A stretch of DNA of 64,000 bases. Source: Tetragonia tetragonoides (lineage: Eukaryota; Streptophyta; Magnoliopsida; Caryophyllales; Aizoaceae). Location of the stretch: positions 31,871,501 through 31,935,500 of the forward strand of contig CM076152.1 in the NCBI GenBank assembly GCA_038025085.1, given 5' to 3'. This document shows, one piece after another, positions 62,518-64,000 of the stretch. The notes below the pieces were generated by a model. It made no database searches, had not been told where the DNA came from, and saw nothing but the letters and a program-made list of their open reading frames with translations. The number at the start of each line of letters is the position of its first letter. Positions within the stretch are counted from its first letter, which is position 1. Position numbers and translations under genes: made by a program.

Positions 62518-62921
62518 TCACTAAAAGAAGCCTCTTTGAAAGCCGAAAGCCCAGAAACAGATCCAAGAAGCTTCAAATTATAGCTTCTGTTTTTAGGCCC
62601 AACGAAATTGTTTGTAGTTTCAAAGAAATTAATTTCAGTTTTCACAAAACTAGTGTTTGGCCCAATTTTTGTTCTTTTAGCGTAGAAATAATTTAACAAG
62701 TTTGGCCAAACACCCTATTAAAATAGTAAACATTGAAAACAATGGGAAATTGAACCCCAGTTATAATGCTGGTTGTGTAACATGTTGATTATCTATATAT
62801 AACTGAGCTCCATTATACAGGTTAGTAAAAGTTTAGCGAAACAACATACTCCCTCCGTCTCAAACTAATTAATGATGTCATTTTCTATTTTGAGGTCAAA
62901 ATTTATAAACTTTGACCATTA

Positions 62922-63328
<407 letters not shown>

Positions 63329-63686
63329 TTAAATTGGCAAAAATTATAAAAAAATTTCAATTTAGTAATACTTTTATTAAATTTAATTTCAATTACCCTT
63401 TTGAAACATCATATTATTAATTAAGTTTCTTATTCATATATTTGCAATTATTTATAAAAAAAATTGAGGTCTTAGAGATCGACAAACCGTGAAAAAGAAA
63501 ATGACAATATTTGTTTGATATAGAGGAAATGGTTAACATTAGGGTTAAATAATCTTTTCTCCATAAAATTATCTTCTTCAAACGATACTAAATCATGATT
63601 AAACATATCGTGATCTTTGAGATCTTCTTAACATCAAGCTTGATTATTGTACGTGCACAATTCACACTAAAGCTCTTATACCAACT

Positions 63687-64000
63687 TGTTAGGATTTTAC
63701 TCCTACCTAATACCAAGAGTGATTGTAAGATTTGTAACGACAACAAATAAATAGCTGAAAACGTGAGAATAACCTAATTAACGATAAATGAAAACAATAC
63801 ACAAAATTTATGTGAAAATCCCAAAATTAGAGGAAAACCCATGGGCGAAGCAACTAAATAATTCACTTTATATCAATGGAGACTATAAACGGGAAAAAAA
63901 TTCAAACACAATTATCTCTCAAATCGGCTCACAAGAGGAATAATTCTTCTATCCTCACTTGATGATGGTGATAACTCTCTCACACACATATTCAATCATT
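63687..64000 (-). mobile_element. copia-like LTR edge, minus strand, running out of the window
   Basis: TGTTAGGATTTTAC begins at 63687. The 15 bases before it, read on the minus strand, are AGTTGGTATAAGAGC, close to the primer-binding site that follows plant copia LTRs (complementary to initiator tRNA, TGGTATCAGAGC). This would make 63687 onward the LTR and 63540-63686 the start of the internal region. No gag is seen, so the element is truncated or the match is fortuitous. Confidence 0.4.

Overview
The window is nuclear DNA of a flowering plant, probably a eudicot. The evidence is plant L1-clade LINEs with DUF4283/CCHC ORF1 proteins, Stowaway-, Tourist-, hAT- and CACTA-like ends, a solo LTR with a 5-bp target duplication, AT-rich intergenic DNA and CT-rich 5' leaders. 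The species cannot be named from the sequence.

Positions 1-38264 are one structure. Ten copies (here A to J) of an L1-type LINE family lie head to tail on the + strand, separated by single or paired monomers of a GC-rich satellite of about 302 bp. Every copy ends in TTGCACC plus poly(A), and each poly(A) joins the same nucleotide of the satellite (CATTGGCATCGC...). Seven copies carry the same 12-14 bp target word directly on their left. Truncation points and subfamilies differ between copies, so these look like repeated independent insertions into one preferred site, not an amplified composite unit. E (14788-20304) and H (28665-34026) are full length with both reading frames open. B and G are full length with a damaged ORF2. 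C keeps ORF1 but has lost the reverse transcriptase. D, F, I and J are 5'-truncated, and A runs off the window edge. Full-length copies have a leader of only about 65-85 nt with a conserved 12-13 codon uORF ending 16-17 nt before ORF1. ORF1 and ORF2 overlap by 8 nt (ATGGATAG). The layout suggests that a very short mRNA leader and termination-reinitiation drive expression, and that the satellite is both the landing pad and possibly the promoter of the LINE.

Positions 38265-64000 are ordinary gene-poor plant DNA: a TIR element with GC-rich cargo (38.3-39.4 kb), an old LINE scrap (40.9-41.25 kb), a solo LTR (43.85-44.41 kb), a Mutator-like MITE, a Stowaway MITE, a small glycine-rich-protein gene with an apparent in-frame stop (46.8-47.28 kb), a long non-coding stretch with internal duplications (47.3-52.1 kb), several MITEs, a possible 2.6-kb hAT element, an unrecognised two-exon gene candidate (54.1-56.0 kb), a decayed minus-strand LINE of another family (56.2-61.75 kb) with a TIR element inside it, microsatellites, a Tourist-like MITE nested in a Stowaway-like element, and a copia-like LTR edge at the right end. 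No rRNA, tRNA or CRISPR array was seen.
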